DNA of 64,000 nucleotides from Sphingorhabdus sp. EL138 (GCF_945862485.1 NZ_CAMAYF010000008.1:16952-80951), one strand, 5' to 3'. Shown: positions 34,722 to 43,330, counted from the first letter of the stretch. Made by a program: numbers and translations. The notes: generated by a model not told the origin, from the sequence alone.

Positions 34722-34750
34722 TTGACTTGGCGCAGACGCTCTCCTAAAGC
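34722..34750 (+). promoter_or_regulatory. Likely sigma70-type promoter of the F0 ATP synthase cluster
   Basis: TTGACT (5 of 6 to consensus) and TAAAGC are separated by 17 nt, about 67 nt upstream of the atpI ATG and just downstream of a terminator. The leader contains a small CGGGG/CCCCG hairpin before AAGAGG. Confidence 0.45.
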
Positions 34751-34816
34751 ACCGGTGCCTAGGCGGGGTTGCCCCGATTTCGTGGTGGTTCCCTTTGATA
34801 AAGAGGATGCAATCAC

Positions 34817-35134
34817 ATGACGTCGGACAATTCCGGGCAGGATGGCAAAGGCAAAAGTGACGCTCGGCTCGATTCGTTAGACATGCAGCTGAAAGCGGCG
34901 CGGAAGGCCGAAGCAGAACGCGCAGGTAAAGATCAGGTTCCAGCCAAAGGAATGCGGCAAGGGAACAGGGTTTTGACCGAGCTGATCGCTGGTCCTGCTG
35001 GTGGTGCACTGGTTGGGTGGTTGTTTGACCGCTTGCTGGGTACTTCGCCTGCGCTTCTGTTGGTCTGCATGTTTTTGGGCATCGCAGTCGCCTTCAGGAA
35101 TATTATAAAGATATCAGGGGAGCGTCCGGAATAA
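34817..35134 (+). CDS. atpI: ATP synthase protein I
   Basis: A 105-residue protein with a charged, low-complexity N-terminus (about 50 residues) and two C-terminal membrane helices (LIAGPAGGALVGWLFDRLLG and SPALLLVCMFLGIAVAF). This is the AtpI/AtpZ pattern. In other bacteria it helps assemble the c-ring or handle Mg2+. It heads the atpI-B-E-F'-F cluster. Confidence 0.9.
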   Translation: MTSDNSGQDGKGKSDARLDSLDMQLKAARKAEAERAGKDQVPAKGMRQGNRVLTELIAGPAGGALVGWLFDRLLGTSPALLLVCMFLGIAVAFRNIIKISGERPE

Positions 35135-35204
35135 TCTGGGCGCTTGCGTCGTATAATATGCCCACGCGATTGCGCTTGGGTGTGGAAAAAACAGGGTAGT
35201 GAAC

Positions 35205-35990
35205 GTGGCAGGCGAAAGCGGCAAAATCGATCCGATGTACCAGTTCAAGATTGAGCCGCTCGCGCAGCTCCAGCTTGCTGGATACGACGTCTCCTTCACA
35301 AACTCTTCGTTGTTCATGATCCTCGTATTGGGAGCCTTGTGGCTGTTCATGTGGGGCGGAATGAAGCGTGATCTGGTTCCCGGTCGCTGGCAGATGGCGG
35401 TTGAAGGCGTAGCCGGCTTCGTCAACAATATGCTGACCTCAAGCGTTGGTCCCGAAGGCAAGAAATATGTGCCTTTGGTGTTCTCGCTGTTCATGTTCAT
35501 TCTGATGGCAAATTTCATGGGCATGATGCCATTTGGTATCGTCCCTGGCGTACACCCGTTCACTGTGACCAGCCACCTGACCATCACCGCCGTGCTTGCG
35601 GTCATCAGCTTTGGCACCGTTCTGATTGTTGGTTTTTGGAAGCATGGCCTTCACTTTTTCAGCCTGTTTGTGCCACATGGAACACCTTGGTGGTTGCTGT
35701 GGCTTATCCCGCTGATCGAACTGTTTTCGTTCCTTATCCGCCCCTTCAGCCTCGCACTTCGTCTTTTTGTCGCCATGACAGCTGGGCACGTGTTGATGAA
35801 GGTGTTGGCGGGCTTCGTCATTAACGGCCTGAACGCAGAAGCTGCGTGGGTGCCATTGGTGGTCAGCATTCCTTCTTTCATCCTGATGATCGGTATCACG
35901 CTCCTTGAGCTGCTGGTATGCGCCATTCAGGCTTATGTATTTGCCCTTTTGACCTCGTTATACATCAACGACGCGGTCAATTTGCACTGA
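35205..35990 (+). CDS. atpB: ATP synthase F0 subunit a
   Basis: The start is set at GTG 35205 (VAGESGKIDPMYQF, 261 residues), with AGGG about 8 nt upstream; the GTG at 35199 is too close to it. There are five to six membrane helices. The essential Arg is in RPFSLALRLFVAMTAGH, and the last helices contain LLELLVCAIQAYVFALLTSLY. Together with the c-ring it forms the proton path. Confidence 0.95.
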   Translation: MAGESGKIDPMYQFKIEPLAQLQLAGYDVSFTNSSLFMILVLGALWLFMWGGMKRDLVPGRWQMAVEGVAGFVNNMLTSSVGPEGKKYVPLVFSLFMFILMANFMGMMPFGIVPGVHPFTVTSHLTITAVLAVISFGTVLIVGFWKHGLHFFSLFVPHGTPWWLLWLIPLIELFSFLIRPFSLALRLFVAMTAGHVLMKVLAGFVINGLNAEAAWVPLVVSIPSFILMIGITLLELLVCAIQAYVFALLTSLYINDAVNLH

Positions 35991-36034
35991 GTTTTTTCGA
36001 CTACCCATATGTATTTTTGACAGGAGTTATTATC

Positions 36035-36262
36035 ATGGACGCAGAAGCAGCAAAATTGATCGGTGCAGGTCTTGCAGCAATTGGTGCCGGCCTCGCCGCT
36101 GGTGGTGTTGGCAACGTTTTCGGTTCGTTTCTTCAGGGCGCTTTGCGTAATCCTGCAGCAGCAGACGGTCAGCAGGGTCGTTTGTTCATCGGCTTCGCAG
36201 CCGCCGAACTTCTCGGTCTGCTTGCGTTCGTTGTTGCGATGATCCTGATCTTCGTTGCCTAA
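36035..36262 (+). CDS. atpE: ATP synthase F0 subunit c
   Basis: The start is ATG 36035 with CAGGAG upstream; the ORF-track start at 35918 lies inside atpB. The 75-residue hairpin has a glycine-rich first helix (GAGLAAIGAGLAAGGVG), the polar loop R38-N39-P40, and the proton-carrying Glu58 in GFAAAELLGLLAF. No Na+-type ligand set is evident. It forms the rotor ring. A strong hairpin follows the stop. Confidence 0.96.
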   Translation: MDAEAAKLIGAGLAAIGAGLAAGGVGNVFGSFLQGALRNPAAADGQQGRLFIGFAAAELLGLLAFVVAMILIFVA

Positions 36263-36273
36263 TTGACGGTTTC

Positions 36274-36300
36274 GCCCCGGCAACCGCCGGGGCATTCTTT
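36274..36300 (+). terminator. Intercistronic hairpin after atpE (partial terminator or mRNA stabiliser)
   Basis: GCCCCGGC-AACC-GCCGGGGC is a perfect 8-bp stem, 11 nt after the atpE stop and followed by ATTCTTT. It sits inside the atp cluster, before atpF'. It may attenuate downstream transcription or protect the atpE message, raising c-subunit output relative to b/b'. Confidence 0.7.
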
Positions 36301-36320
36301 CATAAGGACAAGCGCGTAAC

Positions 36321-36815
36321 ATGCCCCAGATTAGTCAGATCCTTGAAACCTATGCATCGCAGTTTTTTTGGCTGCTCATTGTCTTTGGCCTGATCTATTT
36401 TACGATCGGTCATGGCATGTTGCCAAAAATTGAAGCGAGCATGGACGCGCGCGATCGAAAGATTGCGGACGACCTTGCGGCAGCCGAGCGTGCGCGGGCA
36501 GAGGCCGACAATCTGGGCGACAGCGGTGCTGCCGACCTGAAGGCGGCACGAAATGAGGCGCAAGCCAAATCCTCCGCTGCCAAGGCGAAGGCTGCAAAGG
36601 ACGCAGATGCGCGTCTGGCGAAGGCCGATGCCGAAATCAGCACAAAGGTCGCTGCGTCTGAAGCGGCATTGTCCAAGGCAACCGCCAAAGCATTATCCGG
36701 CATCGAAACCGTGGCCGCAGAAGCCGCAGCCGATATCGTCGCCAAGGTTTCGGGTGCCAAGGTCACATCTGCGCAAGCCGCAAAAGCAGTGAAGGCGGTA
36801 ATGTCCCATGGCTAA
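36321..36815 (+). CDS. atpF': ATP synthase F0 subunit b'
   Basis: A 164-residue protein. A single N-terminal membrane helix (FFWLLIVFGLIYFTIGHGML, residues 14-33) is followed by a long charged coiled coil rich in Ala, Lys, Asp and Glu. It is one half of the b/b' peripheral stalk heterodimer of alphaproteobacteria and phototrophs. Its 3' end overlaps atpF by 8 nt. The symbol atpG is sometimes used for this subunit. Confidence 0.92.
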   Translation: MPQISQILETYASQFFWLLIVFGLIYFTIGHGMLPKIEASMDARDRKIADDLAAAERARAEADNLGDSGAADLKAARNEAQAKSSAAKAKAAKDADARLAKADAEISTKVAASEAALSKATAKALSGIETVAAEAAADIVAKVSGAKVTSAQAAKAVKAVMSHG

Positions 36816-37434
36816 TCCAGCAGAAGCAACCGAAGCAGCCGCAACCGCAACCGCAACCGCGTCTGCACCAGACGCAGCCGCCATTGCTACGCCAGCCGCA
36901 GAAGCACATGCCTCAACAGAAGCGCACGCTGGCGCTGAAGAACATGTCGCACCGTCGGCGTTGGGCTTTGATGCCTCTATGCTCGTCGCATTGGCGATGC
37001 TCGCGGTGATTGCCTTGGCACTTTGGAAAAAAGTTCCTGCGATGATCGCCGGCGCGCTGGATAACCAAATTGCGGGCATCCGTGCGCAATTGGATCAGGC
37101 GACCGCTTTGCGGGCCGAAGCTGAAGCTATCAAAGCCGAATATGAAGCCAAGGCGAAGCAAGCCGCGATTGATGCCGAAGCGATGAAGTCTGCTGCGGAA
37201 GAAGAAGCTAAGCTGATCATATCGCGCGCCAAGTCCGACGCCACCGCGTTGATTGGCCGCCGTGCGCAAGCGGCAGAAGAAAAAATCGCTGCCGCCGAGC
37301 GCGCCGCGATTGCCGATGTGCGTAAGACTGCTGCCACGGCTGCTGCGGCCGCTGCGACACAGCTTATCGCTGCGCATCATGACGCAAAGGCCGATGCCGC
37401 GTTGATCGATCAGTCGATTGCGTCGCTAAACTAA
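36808..37434 (+). CDS. atpF: ATP synthase F0 subunit b, with an Ala/Thr-rich N-terminal extension
   Basis: A 208-residue protein. Unusually, about 48 residues rich in Ala, Thr, Glu and His (EAAATATATASAPDAAAIAT) precede the membrane helix FDASMLVALAMLAVIALALW. The stalk coiled coil follows. Typical b subunits place the helix near the N-terminus. The extension is encoded partly by a GCAACC hexanucleotide repeat (36841-36858). An internal start nearer the helix is not obvious, so the extension may be real. It pairs with b' in the peripheral stalk. Confidence 0.9.
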   Translation: MANPAEATEAAATATATASAPDAAAIATPAAEAHASTEAHAGAEEHVAPSALGFDASMLVALAMLAVIALALWKKVPAMIAGALDNQIAGIRAQLDQATALRAEAEAIKAEYEAKAKQAAIDAEAMKSAAEEEAKLIISRAKSDATALIGRRAQAAEEKIAAAERAAIADVRKTAATAAAAAATQLIAAHHDAKADAALIDQSIASLN

Positions 37435-37452
37435 GCTAACAAGCCATCATTT

Positions 37453-37482
37453 CGTCATTTCCCTGCTCACGCGGGAATGACG
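37453..37482. repeat. REP-like palindromic element between atpF and uvrC
   Basis: CGTCATTTCCC and GGGAATGACG pair around a 9-nt loop, with one extra T in the left arm. This CGTCATTCCC...GGGAATGACG form recurs in intergenic regions of many proteobacteria. Only one copy of this type is in the window. There is no T-run, so it is not an obvious terminator. Confidence 0.7.
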
Positions 37483-37508
37483 TTGTGTAGTGTAAAGACG
37501 TTGCCTAC

Positions 37509-39464
37509 ATGGCAGGCAACATGTCCAAAGCCGACCGCCCCGACCAACCCAACGCAGCCTCCCGCTTTAGCGAGGAAAAGGCGACCTATGCGGTGCGCGG
37601 TGCGGACACGCCAGATTTCGACACCGGCATCGCCGTGATCCGCAATGTCCTTAATACCCTCCCGCTCAAACCTGGCGTCTACCGCATGCACGATGCGCGC
37701 GGCGACGTGCTTTATGTCGGTAAAGCGCGCGCCTTAAAGAATCGCGTCGGCAATTATGTGCAGATTGACCGGCTACCCAACCGCTTGCGCCGGATGGTGG
37801 CGTTGACGCGATCCATGACCATTGTCACCACCAATAGCGAGGCTGAAGCGCTGTTGCTGGAGGCGCAACTCATCAAGCGTTACCGCCCCGCTTACAACGT
37901 GCTGCTGCGTGACGATAAAAGCTTTCCCTTCATCCTGTTGCGTGCAGACCATCAATTTCCGCGCATTCAGAAACATCGTGGTGCGCGGCGGCATAAAGGG
38001 CAATATTACGGCCCGTTCGCCAGTGCTGGTTCCGTGAACCAAACGCTGAATGCGCTGCAAAAATTGTTTTTGCTACGAAGTTGCACCGACAGTTTCTTCA
38101 ATAATCGTGACCGGCCTTGTTTGCTGTACCAAATCAAGCGCTGCTCCGCGCCTTGTGTCGGACGGATTGATGACGCGTCCTATAACAATCTTGTCGCGGA
38201 TGCTAAGTCCTTCCTCGACGGCAAATCCTCTGCGGTGCAGACGAAACTGGCCAAGGAAATGGAATCTGCCGCCGAGGCTCTCGATTTCGAACGCGCTGCC
38301 ATGGTGCGCGACCGGCTTCGGGCGCTGACCTTCATTCAAGGGGCGCAGGCTATCAACGCAGAAGGCGTGGGCGACGCTGATATTTTTGCGCTGGCACATC
38401 GCAATGGGGTGATGGGCATTCAGGCGTTTTTCATTCGCGGCGGGCAAAATTGGGGGCATCGGTCCTTCTTTCCTGCGCATGTTGCGGAAATGAGCGAGGA
38501 CGAGGTTTTCACCAGCTTTCTCGCGCAATTTTATGAGGATGTACCCCCTGCGAAGTCCATTTTCCTTGATCGGCAACTGACCGAAGCAGACTTGTTGGCA
38601 GAGGCACTTTCCGAGCGTGCTGAACGCAAGATCGAAATCAGCATGCCGCAACGCGGTGACCGTGTGCGCTTAGTGAAACAAGCAACGCGTAACGCCGAAG
38701 AAGCGCTTGACCGCAGACTGGCGGAGAGCACCACACAGGGTAAATTGCTGCAAGAGGTGGCTGACCTGTTCGAATTGCCCGAACCGCCGCGCCGGATCGA
38801 AGTCTATGACAACAGCCATATTCAGGGGACTAACGCGCTGGGCGCGATGATTGTGGCGGGGCCCGAAGGCTTCATCAAAGGTCAATATCGTAAGTTCAAC
38901 ATCAAAAACCCGGACACTGCGCCGGGTGATGACTTTGCGATGATGCGCGAAGTTATGGCGCGGCGCTTTGGGCGGTTGATGGCTGAGGAAGGCGAGCAGG
39001 AACGTGATGAAAATTGGCCCGACCTTGTCCTGATCGATGGTGGCAAAGGGCAAATGAGCGCGGTCATGCATATCGTGCGCGAATTGGGTGTGGAGGATGT
39101 GGCCTTTATCGGCGTGTCCAAAGGTCCAGACCGGCACGCGGGCCGTGAGACGTTCCACTTCCCGGATGGCCGCGAATTTACCTTGCCCGTCAATGCGCCT
39201 GTCATGTTTTATTTGCAAAGGCTGCGCGATGAGGCGCACCGCTTTGCGATTGGCGCGCACCGCGCAAAGCGCAGCAAGGCGATTACCGTCAGTCCGCTTG
39301 ACGAAGTTCCCGGTATTGGCCCGTCACGAAAAAAGGCGCTATTGATGCATTTCGGCACCGCCCGCGCCGTGCGTAATGCCAGCCTTGAAGACTTGCAAAA
39401 GGCGCCCGGTGTGTCCGCCGCCGTCGCACAAACGGTCTATGATTATTTTCATAGCAATGGCTGA
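37509..39464 (+). CDS. uvrC: Excinuclease ABC subunit C
   Basis: A 651-residue protein with domains in order: GIY-YIG nuclease (PGVYRMHDARGDVLYVGKAR near residues 55-75), a cysteine-containing region (RPCLLYQIKRCSAPCVG), UvrB-binding UVR helix (KEMESAAEALDFERAAMVRD), the RNase H-like endonuclease (RRIEVYDNSHIQGTNALGAM, DLVLIDGGKGQMSA) and the C-terminal helix-hairpin-helix pair (VPGIGPSRKKALLMHFGTA). It makes both incisions in nucleotide excision repair. The N-terminus is about 40 residues longer than in E. coli. Confidence 0.96.
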   Translation: MAGNMSKADRPDQPNAASRFSEEKATYAVRGADTPDFDTGIAVIRNVLNTLPLKPGVYRMHDARGDVLYVGKARALKNRVGNYVQIDRLPNRLRRMVALTRSMTIVTTNSEAEALLLEAQLIKRYRPAYNVLLRDDKSFPFILLRADHQFPRIQKHRGARRHKGQYYGPFASAGSVNQTLNALQKLFLLRSCTDSFFNNRDRPCLLYQIKRCSAPCVGRIDDASYNNLVADAKSFLDGKSSAVQTKLAKEMESAAEALDFERAAMVRDRLRALTFIQGAQAINAEGVGDADIFALAHRNGVMGIQAFFIRGGQNWGHRSFFPAHVAEMSEDEVFTSFLAQFYEDVPPAKSIFLDRQLTEADLLAEALSERAERKIEISMPQRGDRVRLVKQATRNAEEALDRRLAESTTQGKLLQEVADLFELPEPPRRIEVYDNSHIQGTNALGAMIVAGPEGFIKGQYRKFNIKNPDTAPGDDFAMMREVMARRFGRLMAEEGEQERDENWPDLVLIDGGKGQMSAVMHIVRELGVEDVAFIGVSKGPDRHAGRETFHFPDGREFTLPVNAPVMFYLQRLRDEAHRFAIGAHRAKRSKAITVSPLDEVPGIGPSRKKALLMHFGTARAVRNASLEDLQKAPGVSAAVAQTVYDYFHSNG

Positions 39465-39534
39465 TGCCCGCCGTGGCGGAATGCGGCACCGCTATTTTGA
39501 TTGCATGGTGAAGCGGGTGCGATAGAGACATGTG

Positions 39535-39846
39535 ATGCCGAACAATCAACTGCTTCTGGAAGCTATCGCGCTCAAAAAATGTGTCACCTTGGTGTATAAT
39601 AATGTGCCGATGAAGTTGGCCCCGCATGTTTTGTATTCCAAGCACAGTGCCGTGTTCACCGATGCCGTAATATTGGAAAAACATGGCGTGGTACGCCGCG
39701 ATAAGAAGCTGGGTGCCTTTCATTTGTCGGGGCTCAACGACCTGCAATTGACGGACCAGCCATTCGACATTGACGCCGCGTTCGAACCTACCTCTGAAAA
39801 ATATGCCGATGTGACCTTATTCATGGTCAGCGCAGACGCAGGATAG
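39535..39846 (+). CDS. Small conserved-looking protein with WYL-like features
   Basis: A 103-residue protein (ATG 39535; the ORF track begins at the GTG one codon earlier). The pattern LLLEAIALKKCVTLVYNNVP, then LAPHVLYSKHSAVFTDAV, resembles the first strands of a WYL domain (small SH3-like fold found in nucleic-acid-responsive regulators): a helix, Y-x-N/G turn, and basic PH-x-L. There is no HTH. It lies between uvrC and recO. Function unknown; the WYL similarity is by eye only. Confidence 0.65.
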   Translation: MPNNQLLLEAIALKKCVTLVYNNVPMKLAPHVLYSKHSAVFTDAVILEKHGVVRRDKKLGAFHLSGLNDLQLTDQPFDIDAAFEPTSEKYADVTLFMVSADAG

Positions 39847-39883
39847 AGCTTCCCCTCTCGCCCCAGTCTTGGCATGAGGGCAC

Positions 39884-40474
39884 ATGGATATTTCGGCATC
39901 TGCCATCATCTGCGCGGTCCGCAACCATGGCGAAACAGGCGCCATTGTGCGGGGCTTTACCGCGGAGTACGGCATGCTTGCGGGCTATGTCGCGGGCGCG
40001 CGGGGGCGGCAATTGCGCCCAGTCCTTATCCCCGGTAATGTAATCAAGGGCGAATGGCGCACGCGTAACACCGGACAATTGGCACGTCTGACTCCCGAAC
40101 CTTTACACAGCCGTGCACATTTACTTAGCGAACCATTGGCGACTGCCGCGATTGATTGGGTCACGGCGCTGACTGCTGCGACATTGGCGGAAGGCATTGC
40201 CTATCCGCGTATCCACAGCGCGGCGGACGGCTTATTGTCCGCGATTGAGCTTGCTCCGGCGGCGCGGGTATGGGCAGGCGCCGTGGCGCAATATGAAACA
40301 TTGCTGTTGGCCGAACTTGGCTATGCCGAAGAACATGACAGCGACAGCGCGCCCGTGGCGATAATGGCGCAGACCCGCAAGCGGCTCGTCGCACATGTGC
40401 TAGGCGACCGGCGCGCCGACGTCATGGCCGCACGCGAACGCCTCGTGGAGCGATTGAAAAGGGCAGTTGCATAA
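39884..40474 (+). CDS. recO: DNA repair protein RecO (short form)
   Basis: A 196-residue protein. The N-terminal OB fold is recognisable: SASAIICAVRNHGETGAIVRGFTAEYG, then GYVAGARGR and NVIKGEWRTRNTGQL. The helical C-terminal part follows (ALTAATLAEGIAYPRIHSA). No zinc-binding Cys cluster is present, and the protein is shorter than E. coli RecO (about 240), as in other sphingomonads. It works with RecR to load RecA. GAGGG precedes the ATG. Confidence 0.85.
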   Translation: MDISASAIICAVRNHGETGAIVRGFTAEYGMLAGYVAGARGRQLRPVLIPGNVIKGEWRTRNTGQLARLTPEPLHSRAHLLSEPLATAAIDWVTALTAATLAEGIAYPRIHSAADGLLSAIELAPAARVWAGAVAQYETLLLAELGYAEEHDSDSAPVAIMAQTRKRLVAHVLGDRRADVMAARERLVERLKRAVA

Positions 40475-40515
40475 GCGTGCGGCTGTTGGCAGTGGAAAGC
40501 CTGCCATTTCAGTAT

Positions 40516-40606
40516 CGTCATGCTGAACTTGTTTCAGCATCCATCGTGCCCCATAGCCTGCGACTTGTGACGAGAAATGAACCCTGAAACAAGTTCAGGG
40601 TGACGG
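40516..40606. repeat. Inverted-repeat element, family CTGAACTTGTTTCAG (copy A)
   Basis: Two inverted arms flank a 31-nt centre: left GTCATGCTGAACTTGTTTCA (from 40517), right ending TGAAACAAGTTCAGGGTGAC. Each arm is itself a small hairpin (CTGAA-CTTGT-TTCAG). The same arms occur in copy B at 44141-44229. It occupies the recO-leuB gap. Confidence 0.8.
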
Positions 40607-40630
40607 TAGAAAGTTAGAGGATAAGGTCGA

Positions 40631-41677
40631 ATGTTAGTTGCCTTGTTACCTGGGGACGGAATTGGCCCCGAAGTCATCACGCAATCACGCCGCGTTTTGG
40701 ATGCGCTCGCCATCGACGGGCTGGTCTTTGAAGAAGCGTTGGTTGGCGGCGCGGCCTATAAGGCGACCGGACATCCTTTGCCGGCGGACACGCTGGCGCT
40801 TGCCAAGCGCGCGGATGCGATTTTGTTTGGCGCGGTCGGCGATCCAGATTGCGATGCGCTAGAACGACATTTGCGCCCGGAACAGGCGATATTGGGCCTG
40901 CGCAAGGAACTATCCTTGTTTGCAAATCTGCGCCCCGCGACCCTTTTTCCCGAATTGGCTGACGCCAGTGCGCTGCGTCCTGAAGTCGCGTCACAAATAG
41001 ACATGGTCATCGTCCGCGAACTCAATGGCGATGTCTATTTTGGCGAAAAGGGTATGCGCAAAACCGCTGATGGCAGGCGCGAGGGCTATGACATCATGTC
41101 CTATGATGAGGATGAGGTCCGCCGCATTGCGCGCGTCGGTTTTGAAACCGCGATGGCGCGGGGCAAGAAATTATGCTCGGTGGACAAGGCCAATGTGCTT
41201 GAAACGTCGCAATTGTGGCGCGATGTTGTGATTGAAACCCATGCCGAATATCCCGATGTCGTCCTGAGCCATATGTATGTCGACAATTGCGCGATGCAAT
41301 TGGTGCGCAACCCCGGCCAGTTTGACGTGATCGTGACAGGCAATTTGTTCGGCGACATATTGTCGGATCAGGCCAGCATGTGCGCTGGCTCGATTGGCAT
41401 GTTACCCAGCGCGTCGCTGGATGCCGCGCAAAAGGGCTTATATGAGCCCATCCACGGCAGCGCGCCCGACATTGCGGGGCAAGGTAAAGCCAACCCGCTT
41501 GCCACGATATTGTCGGCGGCGATGATGCTGCGTTACTCGCTGGGTTTGCCAGAGCAGGCCGACCGGATTGAAGCGGCCGTTGCGAAAGCACTATCTCGCG
41601 GTGCACGTTCGGCGGACCTTGGCGGCACACATTCGACCCGCGAAATGGGTGATGCGGTGCTTGCCGCCTTGACCTGA
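40631..41677 (+). CDS. leuB: 3-isopropylmalate dehydrogenase
   Basis: A 348-residue protein with family signatures [66 protein letters not shown], the metal-site [24 protein letters not shown] and [20 protein letters not shown]. It is an NAD-dependent oxidative decarboxylase in leucine synthesis. AAGG lies 5 nt before the ATG. leuC/leuD are not in the window. Confidence 0.96.
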   Translation: MLVALLPGDGIGPEVITQSRRVLDALAIDGLVFEEALVGGAAYKATGHPLPADTLALAKRADAILFGAVGDPDCDALERHLRPEQAILGLRKELSLFANLRPATLFPELADASALRPEVASQIDMVIVRELNGDVYFGEKGMRKTADGRREGYDIMSYDEDEVRRIARVGFETAMARGKKLCSVDKANVLETSQLWRDVVIETHAEYPDVVLSHMYVDNCAMQLVRNPGQFDVIVTGNLFGDILSDQASMCAGSIGMLPSASLDAAQKGLYEPIHGSAPDIAGQGKANPLATILSAAMMLRYSLGLPEQADRIEAAVAKALSRGARSADLGGTHSTREMGDAVLAALT

Positions 41678-41704
41678 ACCCTGCTCTCCCCGAAAAGCGA
41701 ACTT

Positions 41705-42910
41705 ATGAAGAAAACAACAGGCCAGAATCGCGAAATCACCAAGCATTGGCGTCCCGCCACCCAAGCGGTGCGTGGTGGCACTTGGCGCAGCGAGCATGGT
41801 GAAACGTCGGAGGCATTGTTCCTGTCGTCGGGCTTTACCTATGACGATGCGGAAACCGTTGCTGCGCGCTTTGCTGGTGAACAGGATGGGATGACTTATT
41901 CGCGGTTGCAAAACCCGACGGTGCAAATGCTCGAAGAACGCATTGCGCTGATGGAAGGGGCGGAAGCGTGCCGCGCCCAAGCCACGGGCATGGCGGCGAT
42001 GACCACGGCGTTATTGTGTCAGTTGCAAATGGGCGACCATGTCGTTGCCGCGCGTGCGGCGTTCGGGTCATGCCGTTGGCTGACCGACAATTTGTTGCCC
42101 AAATGGGGCATAAGCACAACCACCATCGACAGCCGCGACAATGACGCGTGGAAGGCCGCGATTCAGCCGAATACCAAAGTGTTCTTCTTTGAAACGCCAG
42201 CAAACCCGACGATGGACATTGTCGACATGGCCTATGTCTGCGGCCTTGCCAAAGAACATGGAATCACCACTGTGGTCGACAACGCCTTTGCCACCAGCGT
42301 TCTGCAGCGGCCCATGGATTATGGGGCGGATGTCGTAGCCTATAGCGCGACGAAGCTGATGGACGGGCAGGGCCGCGTATTGGCTGGCGCTGTCTGTGGT
42401 TCGCAGCAATGGATTGATGACGTGCTGTTGCCGTTTCAGCGTAACACCGGACCTAATTTGTCGCCATTCAACGCTTGGGTTGTTCACAAGGGGTTGGAAA
42501 CGCTGGAACTGCGCGCGATGCGGCAGTCGGAAAACGCGCTTGCCGTTGGCAAATTCTTGGAAGGCCGCGTGCCGCATATCATGCATCCGGGCCTTGCCAG
42601 CCACCCGCAACACGCGCTCGCCATGCAGCAGATGAAGGCCTGCGGGCCAATCTTCGCGTTTGAAGTAGATGGCGGTCGCAAGCAGGCGCACGCCTTGCTC
42701 AACGCGCTGCAACTGATCGATATTTCGAACAATATCGGTGATGCGCGCAGCTTGATGTGCCACCCGGCATCCTCCACGCATCACGGCATGGGCCCCGAAG
42801 CCCGCGAAGCGATGGGCGTCGGCGAAGGCATGATCCGCATCAATGTCGGTTTGGAAGACCCCGCTGACCTCATCGAAGATCTGGATCAAGCGCTAAAGGC
42901 GGCTGGCTAA
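41705..42910 (+). CDS. metZ: O-succinylhomoserine sulfhydrylase (Cys/Met PLP family)
   Basis: A 401-residue protein. The PLP lysine lies in AYSATKLMDGQGRVLAGAV, with YSRLQNPTVQMLEERIALMEGAE and FFETPANPTMDIVD upstream. TKLMDGQGR with loss of the usual KY..GH motif is typical of MetZ. It makes homocysteine from O-succinylhomoserine and sulfide. The stop overlaps the apaG ATG by one base (TAATG), so the two are coupled. An alternative reading is a cystathionine-gamma-synthase-like enzyme. Confidence 0.92.
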   Translation: MKKTTGQNREITKHWRPATQAVRGGTWRSEHGETSEALFLSSGFTYDDAETVAARFAGEQDGMTYSRLQNPTVQMLEERIALMEGAEACRAQATGMAAMTTALLCQLQMGDHVVAARAAFGSCRWLTDNLLPKWGISTTTIDSRDNDAWKAAIQPNTKVFFFETPANPTMDIVDMAYVCGLAKEHGITTVVDNAFATSVLQRPMDYGADVVAYSATKLMDGQGRVLAGAVCGSQQWIDDVLLPFQRNTGPNLSPFNAWVVHKGLETLELRAMRQSENALAVGKFLEGRVPHIMHPGLASHPQHALAMQQMKACGPIFAFEVDGGRKQAHALLNALQLIDISNNIGDARSLMCHPASSTHHGMGPEAREAMGVGEGMIRINVGLEDPADLIEDLDQALKAAG

Positions 42911-43320
42911 TGAACAGCATATTGGATTCCTTCTTCGCGGTCAGTGCCACCACGGAGGACATCACTGTGCGCGTCGCACCAAATTTTTTGGTGGAACAAT
43001 CCGTGCCCGCGCAAGGACGCTGGTTCTGGTCTTACCATATCCGCATCGAAAATGGCGGTGACGAGCCCGTGCAATTGATGACCCGACATTGGCGGATCAC
43101 CGATGGTCGCGGCATGATCAACCATGTCGATGGCGATGGCGTGGTTGGCGAACAACCCGTGCTCCGCCCTGGTGAAAGCCATGATTATGTCTCCGGCTGC
43201 CCCCTACCAACACCCAGTGGTACGATGGAAGGGCAATATCGCTTTGTGCGGGAGGATGGTACGACGTTTCTGGCTGAAATTCCGCGCTTCACGCTGGTAG
43301 CACCGGCCACGGCGCGATGA
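42910..43320 (+). CDS. apaG: ApaG protein
   Basis: A 136-residue FnIII-like beta-sandwich protein of the ApaG family. Landmarks are TTEDITVRVAPNFLVEQS, FWSYHIRIENGGDEPVQLMTRHWRITDG, and DGVVGEQPVLRPGESHDYVSGCPLPTPSGTM in fragments. It is often linked to metal/cation or diadenosine-tetraphosphate phenotypes in enteric bacteria; its mechanism is unknown. It is cotranscribed with metZ. Confidence 0.94.
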   Translation: MNSILDSFFAVSATTEDITVRVAPNFLVEQSVPAQGRWFWSYHIRIENGGDEPVQLMTRHWRITDGRGMINHVDGDGVVGEQPVLRPGESHDYVSGCPLPTPSGTMEGQYRFVREDGTTFLAEIPRFTLVAPATAR

Positions 43321-43330
43321 GCTTACACGC

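Larger units (their letters stand above)
34438..34816. other. 379-bp gene-free stretch between radC and atpI
   Basis: No convincing protein gene lies here; the two ORFs in the track (34535-34816 minus, 34550-34747 plus) lack ribosome sites and recognisable domains. It holds a run of inverted repeats, a strong plus-strand terminator at 34661-34686, and a likely atpI promoter at 34722-34750. The terminator has no protein gene upstream on its strand, which points to a short non-coding transcript. Confidence 0.6.

Noticed and set aside
34535-34816. 93-residue minus-strand ORF in the radC-atpI gap
   Set aside because: No ribosome site and Arg-rich composition like other shadow ORFs; it runs antisense through the RNA candidate and terminator.
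42068-42889. 273-residue minus-strand ORF
   Set aside because: Antisense shadow of metZ.
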